Shown here: positions 12,952 through 25,569 of the stretch, piece after piece
How positions within the stretch are numbered: the first letter of the stretch is position 1
Layout: each line of letters starts with the position of its first letter
Assembly: GCA_028564675.1 (NCBI GenBank)
Contig: JAOVVO010000096.1
Coordinates: forward strand, 106,709 to 170,708
Source of the DNA: Onchocerca lupi
Taxonomy: Eukaryota; Nematoda; Chromadorea; Rhabditida; Onchocercidae
Reading direction: 5' to 3'
Length of the DNA: 64,000 nucleotides
Program-made: the position numbers and the translations under genes
The notes under the pieces: generated by a model
What the model saw: only the letters and a program-made list of their open reading frames with translations
The model's database searches: none
What the model was told of the DNA's origin: nothing

Positions 12952-15383
12952 CCTTTCAAAATTGTAAATTTCCTTCGTTGGAAATCTTTTGCAAAGTAGA
13001 TTTTCGAACATTATTGTATGGTTGATTGCGTGCGCGAGTACTTTATAATCGAGTTCCAACCAACGTCTCGACATCATTCGTTCCAACATTTCTCTGAAAA
13101 TTATTGATAAAAGAAGATTGTGAAAGATCGAAACCAACATTTCTGAGTAATTAAATTTTTTTTTCAAATTTTTATTTGCTAGATGATTTCATATTGCCAT
13201 TTGTTATAGATATTTTTTTCATAAAGATTTGAGAATGAAAAAGAATACCTCGTCAAATTACAATATGCCAAAGTCAAACGTCTCCCCATATTCCAATCAG
13301 CAGGAAACACTTTCATTACACCTGTTTTTTCAAATTCTGTCAATTTTTGCACAAACCATCGATATCTACGAAAAGAAAAATGTTCCACTAAATACTGGCA
13401 GTAAATTCAAATTTTTTAAATAAAAGTCAGATTTTGAAACAACCTTGAATCAATTTTATCAATCCAAGCAATACTTTCACTTTCACCGTAAAGCACAGTA
13501 TATTCGGAGAGCTGATGTTCTATGAACCATTTGCAAAAATCCTCTCGTATAGCTGGATCTAATGATGAAGCAACGCGGCACATATCAGTCACCGAAGAAT
13601 TCAAGACTCCTGTCTGGATATCAATTAAATTACTGGTGTTCCAGGGAAAAAAATCAAACATTTAAATTTAAGAGCAAATAACAATGAAGGTGTTTTCTAA
13701 TCAATCAAAAACCTGGAATGAATGTTTCAAATCTGCAACAATTTGAATAGCCAATCGTTGTTTGAGCCGTTCGAGTTGTTCAGCAACATTTTTGATATGC
13801 TCAACTTCCATATAAGGGCCAAAAAGTTGCAAGACATTCAGAACAGCCGGTAACTGCGAAGCAATATCACCATAACGATGCTGTTCTATCCATGATCCTA
13901 TCAATCCCATTAAGTTCAAACTACAAAACTTCTTCTGACGGAAAGTGAAGATCAATGGATACACAAACACCGAACATTTTTGCAATTTTGAATTCACCTT
14001 TATCCTATTCTAAAATTTGGAATCATAGTTCTGTTTCAGAAATCTTGATAATAAAGTTTTAGTAGATAGGAAATTTTAAGTTTCTGATATTTTAAAATTC
14101 AGGCAACTTTTCAATCACTCTTCCTAGTGAATATAAAATTTGAACTGATCTAACTATTTTTTGATACAGCTTTTGCTCTATTTGTTGTAGCCTACACGAA
14201 AAAAAATAAAATTTTCTTGAAATTCGAAGATGTGTAGCATTGTAATGTGAAATGTAAAATCAGAATTATCATTTTAAATATGTTATTCCTTATCAATAAA
14301 TCCAATCCAACATCACTGATAAGAGATTTGAACTGTTCTGGATGATAAGGAACAGCATCTAATTACACTGCTTCCCATGGCACTTTTTCGGTTATACTGG
14401 AGTTATTATTGCATAACCTAAAGGTATATAGTTTTTCAGTAAGATAAATGCTACCAAGTGAATAGACGCCAGTTAGCAGAATCTGGAGATGATGAAGAGC
14501 TTTGAGCGATGATATTAAATTTCGCTTTGCAACATCAAGTTGCTTAATGTCACGAGTCATTTCCTGTACAACATTTTCTGAAGACTGGGTTTTTAAACAA
14601 ATCGCACGCACATGTTCTTCTAAATCTCCCATCGCTGCATGAGCCTGAACATTCAAGAAATATTAATAAATATGGAGAAAATTAAAGTTAAGTGCATTTG
14701 ACTTTATCTTTGATTACGCATATATTACAGTGCTTGAAATAAGAGAACAATAAACTTCATGCAAGGCTTGGTCTCCTTCAGTACCAGCCTTCCCGTGCAT
14801 TTCAACAAGTTTCGCTAGCTCACAGTCCAAGCTAACGACTTCATCTTCTATAGAGTGCATCACTGAATCCAACTGTGATAACGACTGCTCTGTTGGAAAC
14901 AAAGTATTGATTTGATCGACAACATCCATATTAGCAGAACATAATCCAGCATCACTGAGTGAGACGATGGTACGAATCACCTATAACTTGCAATACAGTA
15001 ATCCCTCCTTTTCACTTTGAAAGTTATACTACTGGAAAATGACGATTCATCAATCAAGCATAGTAGAATGAGATGAATTTGACTCTTCTCTTTCTCTTTT
15101 TTTTTTTAACTCTTCAACCAATTGCATTATTCAATACACTATTCTGAACAATATTCCAATTAAGAGTAGTCTTCTTGCTTAGCTACTAATTTGAAAATGT
15201 AATCACTGAAGGGTGACAAATGGTAAGGTTAAGAAAAACTAAATGAAATCTAACATATCATCGATTATCAGATCGATGGTCACTTACCCTATCACTGAAC
15301 GTTACATCATCTCCAACATCCTCGAGACTTCCACCTTTTTTTGTTTGGAGATTATTTTCTAATGCTTTGCTCATATTCCTCAT
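12952..15383 (-). CDS. VPS53 (GARP/EARP tethering complex subunit), N-terminal half only
   Basis: VPS53 is a core subunit of the GARP and EARP complexes that tether endosome-derived vesicles at the trans-Golgi. Seven exons join in phase: 15288-15383, 14729-14980, 14455-14644, 13713-13897, 13444-13613, 13249-13365 and 12952-13093, giving 384 codons. Family landmarks are INTLFPTEQSL, EMTRDIKQLDVAKRNLI, EQHRYGDIASQL, EHQLSEYTVLYGE, AWIDKIDSRYRWFV and MFENLLCKRFPTKE, all collinear with animal VPS53. The start at 15383 (MRNMSKAL) is a guess; a second ATG is at 15374. After the last exon the reading either meets a donor (GAAAGG|GTATAT) or runs to a stop at 12925. Animal VPS53 has about 400 more residues, and none of them is recognisable downstream before the glycerol kinase gene. 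The introns and frame are intact, so the half present does not look decayed. Confidence 0.85.
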
Positions 15384-15765
15384 CAAAACTATTCCATCAG
15401 CATATTGTCGGTAATCTGAGAAGCCTGATGTGTTTTTCAGACCAAACAACCTGAAATTCTTTGCAAGTTTTATATGTAGTTTGTAAAGACTGAACAACAA
15501 CCTTGGAAATAATTTTATGCATTCTTTTTTTAAGAATATCCAAACTAGGAGCACTTTTGTTTTTATGTTTTTTTTTATTTTATTTGTGACTTTTTAACTA
15601 ATCGTTCATTTTCGAATAAAACAGTTTAAAGGAAAACCGTTTTCAACATTATTTTTTTAGAATATTCTTTTTTCATTCAACTAGCTAGGTCATATACTTT
15701 TTTTTTTCAAATATTGAAAATCGTTTTTATTCGAATCCTCTAACCATGACCTCTAATCTAAATGA

Positions 15766-16359
15766 ATAAGCATAGCTTTATTTCCGCAATACGAAAAAGT
15801 TGGTGTATTATGGTCCGATAAGCAAACAATAAGAGCTGATTTTCTGATGAAGCAACGGACTGAGATAACTTTATCAAAATTTGCTTCTACAGCTGAAGAG
15901 CGTACAAAACTGCCACAGGTATACAATGGCACTTCAATCGGCTTCTTAATCATTTATCAGTGGACCTCTGAGGGACTGATAACACAACCACCCACCGATA
16001 ACATAACCACAGCTAACAATAACGAAACACTACGCCACACAACCCGACTAATAAAAAATCTTCCACATCTGCAACATTACGTCCCACGTCATTACCACAA
16101 TTCGTTGCATTCTCATCCATCCTGGTTAGTGAACTTGAAACTTGATTGTGCCATTTTGTTGTTCTCTAATGGTAGTGATACGTTTTTGACCTCTTATCTT
16201 GACGTATACGCCCAACTTGATATTGAAATTAGTTCTGCGTTCCATCCGGAGGAGATGATTGGAAAAAATGCCCGATCTCTTCATTTTTCTCCAAAATTTA
16301 TTTATATTATTTCTGCATTTTTCCTCTACTGCATACCAGATTCGAAATGTTTTAGTTGA
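15766..16359 (+). other. Unassigned open reading frame upstream of the SMAD gene
   Basis: A plus-strand frame stays open for 198 codons, long for such A/T-rich DNA. The first ATG is at 15847 (MKQRTEITLSKF). The first part (YEKVGVLWSDKQTIRADF) and the Thr/Asn/His-rich middle (TQPPTDNITTANNNETLRH) resemble no family I know. A usable donor (CCACAG|GTATAC) lies at about 15919, so only the first 50 codons may be exonic. The opposite strand is also open for 66 codons at 15753-15953. It could be an exon of the signal-anchor gene at 12389, a relic, or non-coding. Confidence 0.25.
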
Positions 16360-16411
16360 AAATCTGTAATGTTTAGTAAGGTCATTTAGTGGATTAAATT
16401 AATTTCACTTT

Positions 16412-16437
16412 AGATTTCGAATGCAATAACTTGAGGA
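16412..16437 (+). promoter_or_regulatory. Possible trans-splice acceptor / short 5' leader of the SMAD gene
   Basis: A pyrimidine-rich TTTCACTTTAG ends at about 16412, some 26 bases before the ATG, and an in-frame TGA sits two codons before that ATG. This fits a nematode spliced-leader acceptor with a short leader. A cis-spliced upstream non-coding exon would look the same. Confidence 0.35.
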
Positions 16438-19276
16438 ATGAAATTCGAGAACTTGCTCGGTCAGCGTGGCACTGCTGTGGCGAAACGTCTCGGATGGAAG
16501 CAAGGTCTGTCACACTTGTTCCAGTATTCTCTGAAATTCGCTGAAGATATAATTTGATGTGTTCTTTTTTGCAGAAGCTTTTTTATGAATTGCCTCTTTT
16601 GGAGAAATGCTAAACAAACTGTTATCCCTAAGAACTGCATCAATTACAGGAGATGAAGAAGAGAGCTGGTCAAAGAAAGCCATTGACAGTTTGATGAAAA
16701 AACTACAGAAACATAACAAGGAAGCATTGGCAAGTTTAGAAATGGCGTTGCAATGTCAGGGACGTCAGCGAACCGATTGTGTTACCATACCACGTTCACT
16801 GGACGGCAGATTACAAGTTCGTCAGTTACTCTCATTTTGTTTTCTTTACATTTTTTTTGAAATAAATTCGACTAAAGAGTTGAGTCCTTCATTATTATGA
16901 AATGTAATGGCTGATAGCGCTCAATGGCTAAATCTAGTATGGGAGATTATAGATTAGCTCGGAAGCTTAGAAGTGATTATGAGAAGTGGCTGGAGAGCGG
17001 TAAAAATGAAAAGATTCAAAGTAATCTTTTTCCAAATGTTTGTACTCCTCTATATCTCTCATATCTTTTTTGTAAAATATGCTTACATATTCTCGGAAAG
17101 TCAATTTGCAGTGAAAGTTCTTTCAACGATCATGAAAACTTAACAGAATATTCAGTTTTTTCTAGAAGAGTCGTATAGTATTTTATCTCCTATATATGAC
17201 CAGAAGGTAGTCTTATTTTCAGATATCGCATCGGAAAGCGTTACCTCATGTGATTTACTGTCGTGTTTATCGTTGGCCAGATTTGCAGTCGCATCATGAA
17301 CTGAAAGCAATCGATGACTGTCGTTATTGCTACGAATCAGGTCAGAAGGATGTTTGTATCAATCCATACCATTACGAAAGGGTGGAAAGTGCTGGTATAT
17401 TGCCTCCAGTTTTGGTGCCACGGTACACCGAGCCACCACCGCATATTATACCGCGATTATCTAGATTACATACAGGCCCATCGGCTTCATCGATGCCATG
17501 CAATATTGACTTCAGCCATTACAGTGATGCAGTTCGTCTTCTTTCATTTTTTCCATATTTTCATTCGAAATTTTTTTGGGGGGGACTTTGTTTTGGATAT
17601 TGTACTGGCTTGATCAAATTTAAATCCGTCCTGGATAACATTTTTCCTCACTTTTTATTTATTTACTAAATATTGTTTTTGAAGGTTTCGGTTAATCGTT
17701 TTGTTCAGAAAGAGAATGTTGCTCTTGATGCTTACTCATTCAAGTGCATATTCCTACTTATTTTTTTTCAGCCGTAAATATAGCACTGTAATTATAAAAT
17801 TTCTAACAGATTTTTTGATAATTAAAGAAAAATTAAGATGATATTTCTAGATGATGATGTCAAAACGTGATGATGAAATGAGTGCAAACATAATCATCCC
17901 AAATGGTGTCACGACGATAGAGGTATGCTGGTTTATGTCGTGATGATTAAGAAAAAACTTTTGTAAAAAACTTTTACTCATGATTCTCATGCAGAAAACA
18001 TGAAGCTATTGAAATTGTATTCTTTCCGCCTCTACTAATCGCTGAATAAAGTTCATTTCAGGTACCATATGAAGAAAGGAAATTCTGGGCTACGATCAGT
18101 TATTTTGAACTGAATACTCGTGTTGGAGAGCAGTATAAAGTTTCTTCCCCAACTGTTGAAATCGATGGTTTTACTGATCCAACATCAAATTCTAGTAAAA
18201 TATGTCTTGGTCTTTTGTCCAACGTAAACAGAAATCAGCAAATCGAATCAACTAGGCGACGTATTGGAAGAGGTTTGGTTTCCCATAGCTTACAATTAGT
18301 AAATTTCCTAAAGATTTATAAATCATCAAGTGGCTGTCATTTTAAAAAGAGGGTCGTTGTTTCCATCGTTTTTTTAATCTCTGTATTTTCAGGTTTTATC
18401 GCAGTTTTTCTTTTTTTTTTCTTTTTTCTTTGTATTTATAGTTTTCTTGGAAACTTAGAAATCTTTATTTTTCATACATAAATTTCAGGAGTAAAGCTAA
18501 CTTATGTTCCAAATCAAGGAACGCTTTTTGCTGAGTGCCAGAGTGAAAGTGCCATATTCATCCAATCACGTAACTGCAATTATTTCCACAGTTTTCATCC
18601 GACAACAGTATGCAAAATAACAAATGGGATTTCCCTGAAAATTTTTGACATGTCAAAATTCAGAGAGGTTTTTTTTTTCGAAAATTTAGACATATTATTT
18701 TTTCTTTATAAAAGAAATATAATAGGGTGTTTATTTTATAGATTTTTATTTGAGCATTTCTTGATGAAAAATTTTGAGATACCGCAAAATAGTAAGCAGA
18801 GGTATTTCATTAAAAAAAAAAAAAAAAAAAAGGAAGTGTAAAGCTTCCTACTAAGACTTTCAATTTTGGCCTGAAATTTGTCGTATTTTCCAGCTGTTAG
18901 CAGAATCGACGCGTTGCTGTTCATTTGATGCAATTTATGAGCTAACGAATATGACGATCATACGTATGTCATTTGTGAAAGGTTGGGGTGCTGAATATCA
19001 GAGGCAGGATGTGACATCTACGCCATGTTGGGTCGAGATACATCTCCATGCTCCATTGCAGGTTCTTTTCACTTTGTTTTATGCTGATGCATTACTAATT
19101 TTAGAATTAATTAACAAAATCACACTTTACTTTTTTTGCTTGTATTCAGGCAAAATAATTTGTTAATTTTTACATTTTTAAGCAATGAAATGGAAATATA
19201 AATATTGTTTTAGTGGCTGGACAAAGTTCTTTCACAAATGGGTCCTCCGCCTAATCCAATTTCTTCAATATCTTGA
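16438..19276 (+). CDS. Receptor-regulated SMAD, BMP class (SMA-2/Smad1/5-like), complete, 8 exons
   Basis: Signal transducer phosphorylated by type I TGF-beta-family receptors that then enters the nucleus with a co-SMAD. Exons: 16438-16504, 16650-16816, 17223-17531, 17851-17922, 18062-18272, 18489-18667, 18894-19061 and 19214-19276. They join in phase to 411 aa. The MH1 domain (residues about 10-135) has AKRLGWKQGDEEE, CVTIPRSLDGRLQ, the DNA-contacting beta-hairpin and NPYHYERVES. The MH2 domain (about 205-411) has FWATISYFELNTRVGE, GLLSNVNRN, the L3-loop region RMSFVKGWGAEYQRQDVTST and the C-terminal SSIS phosphorylation motif. The L3 residues RQD, rather than RQT, favour the BMP branch. The linker is only about 70 residues and lacks PPxY and PxSP motifs. 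Nematode SMA-2 is the closest match I recall, from MH1 wording such as ALASLEMALQCQG. Confidence 0.93.
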
Positions 19277-21580
19277 TTATCTGTGTCTGAAATGTTAATT
19301 TCTTTCGAAATATGGTGAACCATGAGACTTGAAATTTATTATTTTTTTATTATATGTGAATGAGTAATGCTTGTTTTGTGTCTTAATTTTCGCGTCTCGA
19401 AATAAATCGAGAGATTCCGTTCGTTTCATTCTTTTCGTGAGAAATCATCTTTTCGTTAATTTTTAGCTTATTGATCAATTAAATTCGACATAAATAATGT
19501 TGGTTTTGAATTAGCTGCGTTATATTAAAAAATCTTGAAAATCTAGACTTTCTGGAATTTTAGTCATTGAACGGAATTTCGATTACCAATTATACTTTTT
19601 TTTCCGCTTTCATTTACACAAAATGAGCTATTTATAATTTTAATATTATCATGAAATTACATTTTTTAATAGCTTATCAGTAATTTGGCTTCTATTTTAG
19701 AACTCAAAAAGTTATTGTTTTTTAGAACTGAATAAGTTATTATTCATAATATTTAAATGAAAACGAAGGCAAATTAGTTCAAGCAGATTATTTCCGTTCG
19801 TATTTTTCGCTGGTGAATTCACTGGATTTTCATATTGAAAAATATTGGTATTTCTGAACCTTAACCAAGATCTCACTGTGAACGAGGAGATTTCTCTTGC
19901 CTATTCTATCTGTCGATAATTTTCGAATAATGCTATTTAACAGTCTATTTTTTGATAATTTTGTTATGAGAACTACTCAGTCCAGATGTAGATGTTTTGG
20001 TCTACTGAAATGTTCGATACGTTTTTTCTGAAAAATAATTGAAAGATTATAAAAACCAGAAGACAACAATATTTTGAGAATGTGAAAGGAAGACTTGTTC
20101 TGACGATAACTTTGAAGTTTGCATGCCAAATAATTTATAGCTATTCAAGTTCTCCTCAATTTTTAATATTTTTGTTGATGTAGGATTTTCTGTTAATTTG
20201 ATCATTGTAACTATTTGTTTTTTACTTCTATTGTTTATATTTATATCGATTGTTTTTTGTTTCTGTTGATGGTCACTTTTGCCATGTATTGTTCAGCTTT
20301 TCATAAAATTTATAATAAATATGGTAATTTTATTAAAATTTGTACAATTGCGCGTGCTGTTTTTTGTGCATGCATCAAATCTTTTGCTTTTTGCATGCAT
20401 TTAAATCATTTAAATCAGCAGCATTACAATCATTTGCGAGAAGTGTTGTAAATATAAGTTGGGAAGTTATTATTGTGATGTTTTGCAGTATTGAGGACAA
20501 GATACCAGACCGAGTTGTACATTGGGTCGGACTTCAAGTTCAACTTGGAAATTAACATAATTTTCTAAGACGTGTTCGGGTCGAGTCTGATTGGAAATCA
20601 AAAATTTTGTTTCCAACTTTAAAAATTTAGCGCTGACAAAAATTATAGTGAAAAGAAAAGGCATTATTTACAGAGAGAACAAATTTTTTTTGCTTTCATA
20701 ATCGTTTTTTGAATGTTTTATTGATTGACAGTAGTCATTGTGCTTGGTTTGTTATCCTAAAATACATATAGTCTCAGTATTCAATTTACTATGTTGATTT
20801 TGAGAAATTTCCTGAATAAAGTGTATTATAATAAATTAATGATGTGTTGGGAATGTTTTGCTTTCTGATCTGTTTAATAAATCAGCGTGTGGTACCATTT
20901 CCTCTCAAAATTCCATTCGGTTCTACTACCATCCAGGTTTTATGAATCGAACATTCTCGAGGTGGCATTTTCCAGGGAATGATTGGACATTTCAGTTCTG
21001 AATATGTTATTTATTAAATTCCTCTCTCCTCACTTCATAGCGAGATTTTATTCCAGTTTTACTAATGTGTGTTGCTTGGGTCATGATGTCTTTCTTACTA
21101 GTAGCAATGTTCGATGATGATTCATTCGCGATTATGTTTTCCCGTTGCTCTGATTCTGCAATCTACTAACGATAGTCATATTTTGAATCCAATTCAACAA
21201 AATCATAACTCTGCAATAAAATGTAGTTGAACTTTGAAAAGTTTAGTTTTTGCTCAGACTTGTCATACTTAATCTTGTATTGTCAAAACTTAGCATACAA
21301 TTTATCGGGAAAATATTGCTCCTTCTATATCACAAGAGAAATCTATCTTATTTATGTTATCTAATTAGTCTGCGTTGTTTATGATTGTTGCATCAGTCTT
21401 GTTATCATTTTCTTCAATATTTTGCCTATATCAGACATATTCTACTTCTTTGAGCCGTGTATTGCATATCAGTGGTTTGCGTGTCTAGAGCATTGCAGAT
21501 TCATTACAGTCAGTCGCAGTAGATCAAATTTCTAGACGATTCTATTGAAATTTGCAATCTTCAGAATGTATCATTTTATT
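19277..21580. other. Intergenic region between SMAD and nucleotide-sugar transporter
   Basis: It contains the SMAD 3' UTR (several AATAAA-like hexamers, for example near 19400) and the transporter promoter. A few short open frames (20215-20451, 20340-20555) are hydrophobic or biased and show no family signature. A locally GC-richer patch near 20480-20590 has no identified role. Confidence 0.4.
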
Positions 21581-21584
21581 GCAG
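21574..21584 (+). promoter_or_regulatory. Likely spliced-leader acceptor of the sugar transporter mRNA
   Basis: The sequence CATTTTATTGCAG ends at 21584, only three bases before the chosen ATG at 21588. A strong acceptor this close to the start codon is typical of trans-spliced nematode genes. It also supports the ATG at 21588 over the one at 21564. Confidence 0.5.
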
Positions 21585-21587
21585 CCA

Positions 21588-24273
21588 ATGTCATTTAACG
21601 GGAATTGGGTAAAATTGCCGCTGGAGAAAATCGTTCCATCGACATTATCGAGGATAAATGAAAGTGAAAATCGAAGTACTCTCCGTTTCAAATGTTTCAT
21701 TATTATTCAAATGATTTTTATTTGGACAAGCTATACAGTAACCGTAAGATATTCTCGTTCACACACTGCTAAACATTTGGTATGATGTTCGTAATATTCT
21801 GATTTCTTTGCTTATCATTGCAAAATATTCCCAATGCTCAAGCTAATATTCATTGTCGGTGTAAACATATTTTTATTTTCGATCATTAATTTCCAAATAA
21901 TAGATCTTTATTTTTCTATTTTTTGAGCTTTATTTTTTATTTCCATATATTTGAACGTAGCTTTATTTTTCTGTTTTTTTGTTGATAGTATTTTGTTCTC
22001 CTTCTGCTGATCACATTTTAATTTTACTAACCATCACATTTTACTAAAAAAATGAATTCAAAAAGAAAAGCTGCTAAATATTAAATAGATAATATATAGC
22101 TCCGAACAAAATGAGCAACCGAAAAGATTAAAAGATTAATACATAATATTATTATGTATTTGTCAAATTATATGATGAATTATAATGCAGAAATGGTTAT
22201 TAAAAATATACTTTATCATTATCAATTTATACGTACTTAAATTTATCAATTCCCTTGTCTTCTAAAACTTATCCCCTTCCATGCTGTTGAATGCAATTTA
22301 GCTAGACTTTAAGAAAATTCATTCTTATTAGAATATTTAACTTTTTCCAGCAATACTCCTCAACAACAGTCGTATATCTCTCGGAAGTGATCAAAACGAT
22401 TATTACTTTATTCTTTATCTTTCAATTCAATAACTACGATCTAAAAGAATTTGCAAGAGTAAGTTTACTTCATCTTCTACTTGTTTGGTATCTGATGATT
22501 GTTCAGAATTATCCCCACCTCGGATATAATTCTTCATTTCTTTTAAGAGATATTATCATCATTTCAGGCTATTCATTATTGAAAAAATTCAAAAAAATAT
22601 AGCATCAAGATTTGAATGTAAAGCAAAATTTAAAAATGAGAATATATGAAATTCTAGTGAGTGCAGTTATTAAAAATTAATTTATTGGAGAGTGTGGCAA
22701 TCAATTAAATTGTAGTGTATAAGGAGGGAATATTTCGGAAAACCAAAGGATTTGTTGAAGATGACTTTTCCATCAATAGCATATACACTTCAAAATAACC
22801 TCGATTTCGTGGCATTGTCAAACTTGAATGCGGGCATATATCATGTTACCACTCAACTTAAAATAGTTACTACGGCTATTTTTATGATGATTATTCTTGG
22901 ACGACGATTCTCGGGCACACGATGGCTTGCAATTTTCTTGCTTTTTGGCGGTGTTGCTACTGTAGAGGTATTCCTTTCAATGTCTCTTTGTAAAAGTAGC
23001 AAATTAAATAAACACAAAATGTGAAAAGAGTTTACAGAAGTTCTTTGTTTGTTCTGCACAGTGCTCGTTTGTTTATTCTTCTGATTGTTCACCATTATCT
23101 GCCTGAGCATCCTTCGATTGAAAGTGCATGCAGGTGAAACATGCATTTAAAAGGCCAAAATAAAGCAGCACTGTAAAAAAGTCTGTTTTCTTGATCTGTA
23201 TTAATATTTCAAAATTTACGGCGTACTCTTTAGCGAACTGGAAAATTCATTGTTTGTATAAAGTGTTAAAAAAGCCATCGCAGGGACAATAAAATCTAGT
23301 TTGAAATAAAAATCAAATTTAATTGTACACAATATTGTTTCGTACTGAATTTTTTTAAATTAAATTCCATTAACTTTACTTCAAAATTGATATTTTGGAT
23401 TTGTAGCTTAGCATAAACGAAAGAAGAGTTCCAAAGAAAAACGATGAAAACTATATGCTTGGATTGGGTGCTGTATTATTAACATGTGTGACGGCAGGCT
23501 TTGCTGGTTGGTAACTTATATTAGGAAATATTGATTAAATCTGAATTCTGCAAATAATTATAAATTCAGAAATGATATAAATCTGGATTTTTTGATCAGT
23601 TTGCAGGTGTGTACTTTGAACAGATGCTTAAAGACGGTAGTGAAACACCGTTCTGGATACGAAATCTTCAGATGTATAGCTGTGGTGTAGTGAGCGCAGC
23701 CTCAGGATGTATTCTTTCTGAATGGAACAGAATTCTGACTAAAGGATTTTTTTACGGCTACAATATTAATGTCATTGCTATCATTCTATTCTTGAGTTTA
23801 GGTAAGTTAGTCATTTCTTCTCATTAGTTGTAGATAAATTTTTCTTAAACTGATCAGCAGTAAATGGTTACTAATGCCAGAAATGGTTAATAAATTTCCA
23901 AAGATGATACCAATCAAGTAAATTTCCAATATATTCATTCATTCAAAATTATGACACCTGAAGTGGGTAAGTCATTGAATAAAGACGAAAACAGAAAATG
24001 AATGAATTGCTAGAAAAAAGAAATATTATGGACAGCAGAGCAGTAAATAGTAAACAAAATGTAAACGATTTTATTTCAGGAGGGATTTTCATATCATTGG
24101 TTATGAAATATCTGGATAATTTGTATAAAAGTTTTGCCTCAGCAGTGAGTATTATTTTGGTTATTATCATTTCCTATTTGATATTCCACGATATGCAGCT
24201 AAATTTGATGTTTATTACCGGTTCTGTAACTGTTTGTGGAGCAATATTATTGTACAGTTCAGTACCAGAATGA
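21588..24273 (+). CDS. SLC35A-type nucleotide-sugar transporter, complete, 6 exons
   Basis: Multi-pass Golgi/ER antiporter that brings nucleotide sugars into the lumen in exchange for the nucleoside monophosphate. Exons: 21588-21779, 22351-22458, 22716-22967, 23407-23506, 23607-23801 and 24080-24273. All junctions keep frame and give 346 aa, the usual family length. Family landmarks are WTSYTVTVRYSRS in helix 1, YTLQNNLDFVALSNL, VTTQLKIVTTAIF, LLFGGVATVE, GFAGVYFEQMLKD, WIRNLQMYSCGV, FFYGYN, VMKYLDNLYKSFASAVSI and the short tail ILLYSSVPE. These place it with UDP-galactose/UDP-GlcNAc/CMP-sialic acid transporters. Nematodes are not known to make sialic acid, so UDP-galactose or UDP-GlcNAc is the likelier substrate. 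Exon 3 starts before the first ATG in that frame (CIRREYFGKPKDLLK), as homology requires. Confidence 0.93.
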
Positions 24274-25366
24274 TTAATTCTTCCAGAGAATATTTGTTAC
24301 TTTTTCATTGTTAAGGATTTGAAAAATCCAAATCTAATGCGCTGAAAATTTGCTTGTAATGAAACTTAGGAAAACGGTCCTTTTGGCTAATTCTTACCAA
24401 TAGGTTTTCTTGAAAATCGAAACTTTTTTAAATTCATAGTGCAAAGAATTAAATTTCGGAGCACGAGATCGTCTGCTGAATTTTGTGCTAATGCTATTGT
24501 ATAGCGAATGCATCTTCATAATTCGCAACTTTCTTGATTCGTCTTCCAGTTAAAAAAACTTGCTAAATATTATAACACAAAGTTATGAGAACTTTTACAT
24601 GTTTCTACTAACCCAATTTTTTTTGTTTATTTCTGTTCACAACAGTCTTATACCGAGTGTTCATAGCCGACAATTTCAATTCTTTTCTATATATATTATA
24701 ATAATTCTCTTTTATATTTATCCTGTAGCTTTCGCTAGTTTCTGAATAATTCATTTCTGCATACATTTCTTGGTTACCAGATTTACATTGATTTAATACA
24801 ACTTTATTTGATTTATTAATTTTCTTAATTTGTGTTGTTATCCTTTATTTATTAAATCTACTGCCATGTATCAAATGTCAAGGAATATTATTTTAAACGA
24901 TTTTTAAAATTACCGCTATCAGAACATATAGCACTGCAAAATATATAGCATTTATATTTGAATTTAAATATTGATAATGACCTGTGGCCACTTTTCAGTA
25001 TTTTTATCCTGCTTCTCAATGATTTCAAAAAAAAAAAAAAAAAAAAATGACCGGTCGATATACATATATTACGAAGCAAAAATAAATCTTCTAAATACCT
25101 ATGGCATATGTTTTCTCCATTACGATTACATCTCATTTTTTTTTTTTTTTTTTCATTTTTCTAAACTAATGGATTGCACTACAAACCAAAGAAATAATAA
25201 GAAATAACGTAAGGACTGTTGATAAACCGAAATGCTGGCATATCCAAATATTGTTTATGATAAAAAATTTGCAAATCTCGTAAATGTAACCATCAATTCG
25301 TATTGTGCACAATGGTCCTTTGTTATCATCTAATCATCTACTAATGCTCATGTGCTTCGTTTAAGA
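24274..25366. other. Intergenic region after the sugar transporter
   Basis: A/T-rich DNA with a 21-base A run near 25027-25047 and a 21-base T run near 25135-25154. It probably includes the transporter 3' UTR. No coding exon is apparent. Confidence 0.4.
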
Positions 25367-25494
25367 GTTGTAAATGGTTGTAAAATATGCTGTAAGTGGT
25401 TGTAAAAATGCTTAAATGGTTGTATGGCATGTTGCAAATGGTTGCAAAATATGCTGTAAGCGGTTATAAAAATGCTTAAATGGTTGTAAAACAT
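25367..25494. repeat. Two-copy 64-bp tandem repeat
   Basis: Two adjacent 64-bp units, 25367-25430 and 25431-25494, each run GTTG(T/C)AAATGG.....GGCAT/AACAT. Each also holds a sub-repeat of the form TGGTTGTAAA. They differ at only a handful of positions. Shorter fragments of the motif continue to about 25517. Confidence 0.85.
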
Positions 25495-25569
25495 GCTAAT
25501 GTTTGTAATCTTGTAAGGATTAATGTCATGCCTTTTGTCTAAAGAATTGCCAATGGCCCAATCAAGTCA

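Noticed and set aside
20215..20555. Overlapping plus-strand frames between SMAD and the sugar transporter
   Set aside because: Hydrophobic, compositionally biased, no splice context and no family resemblance.
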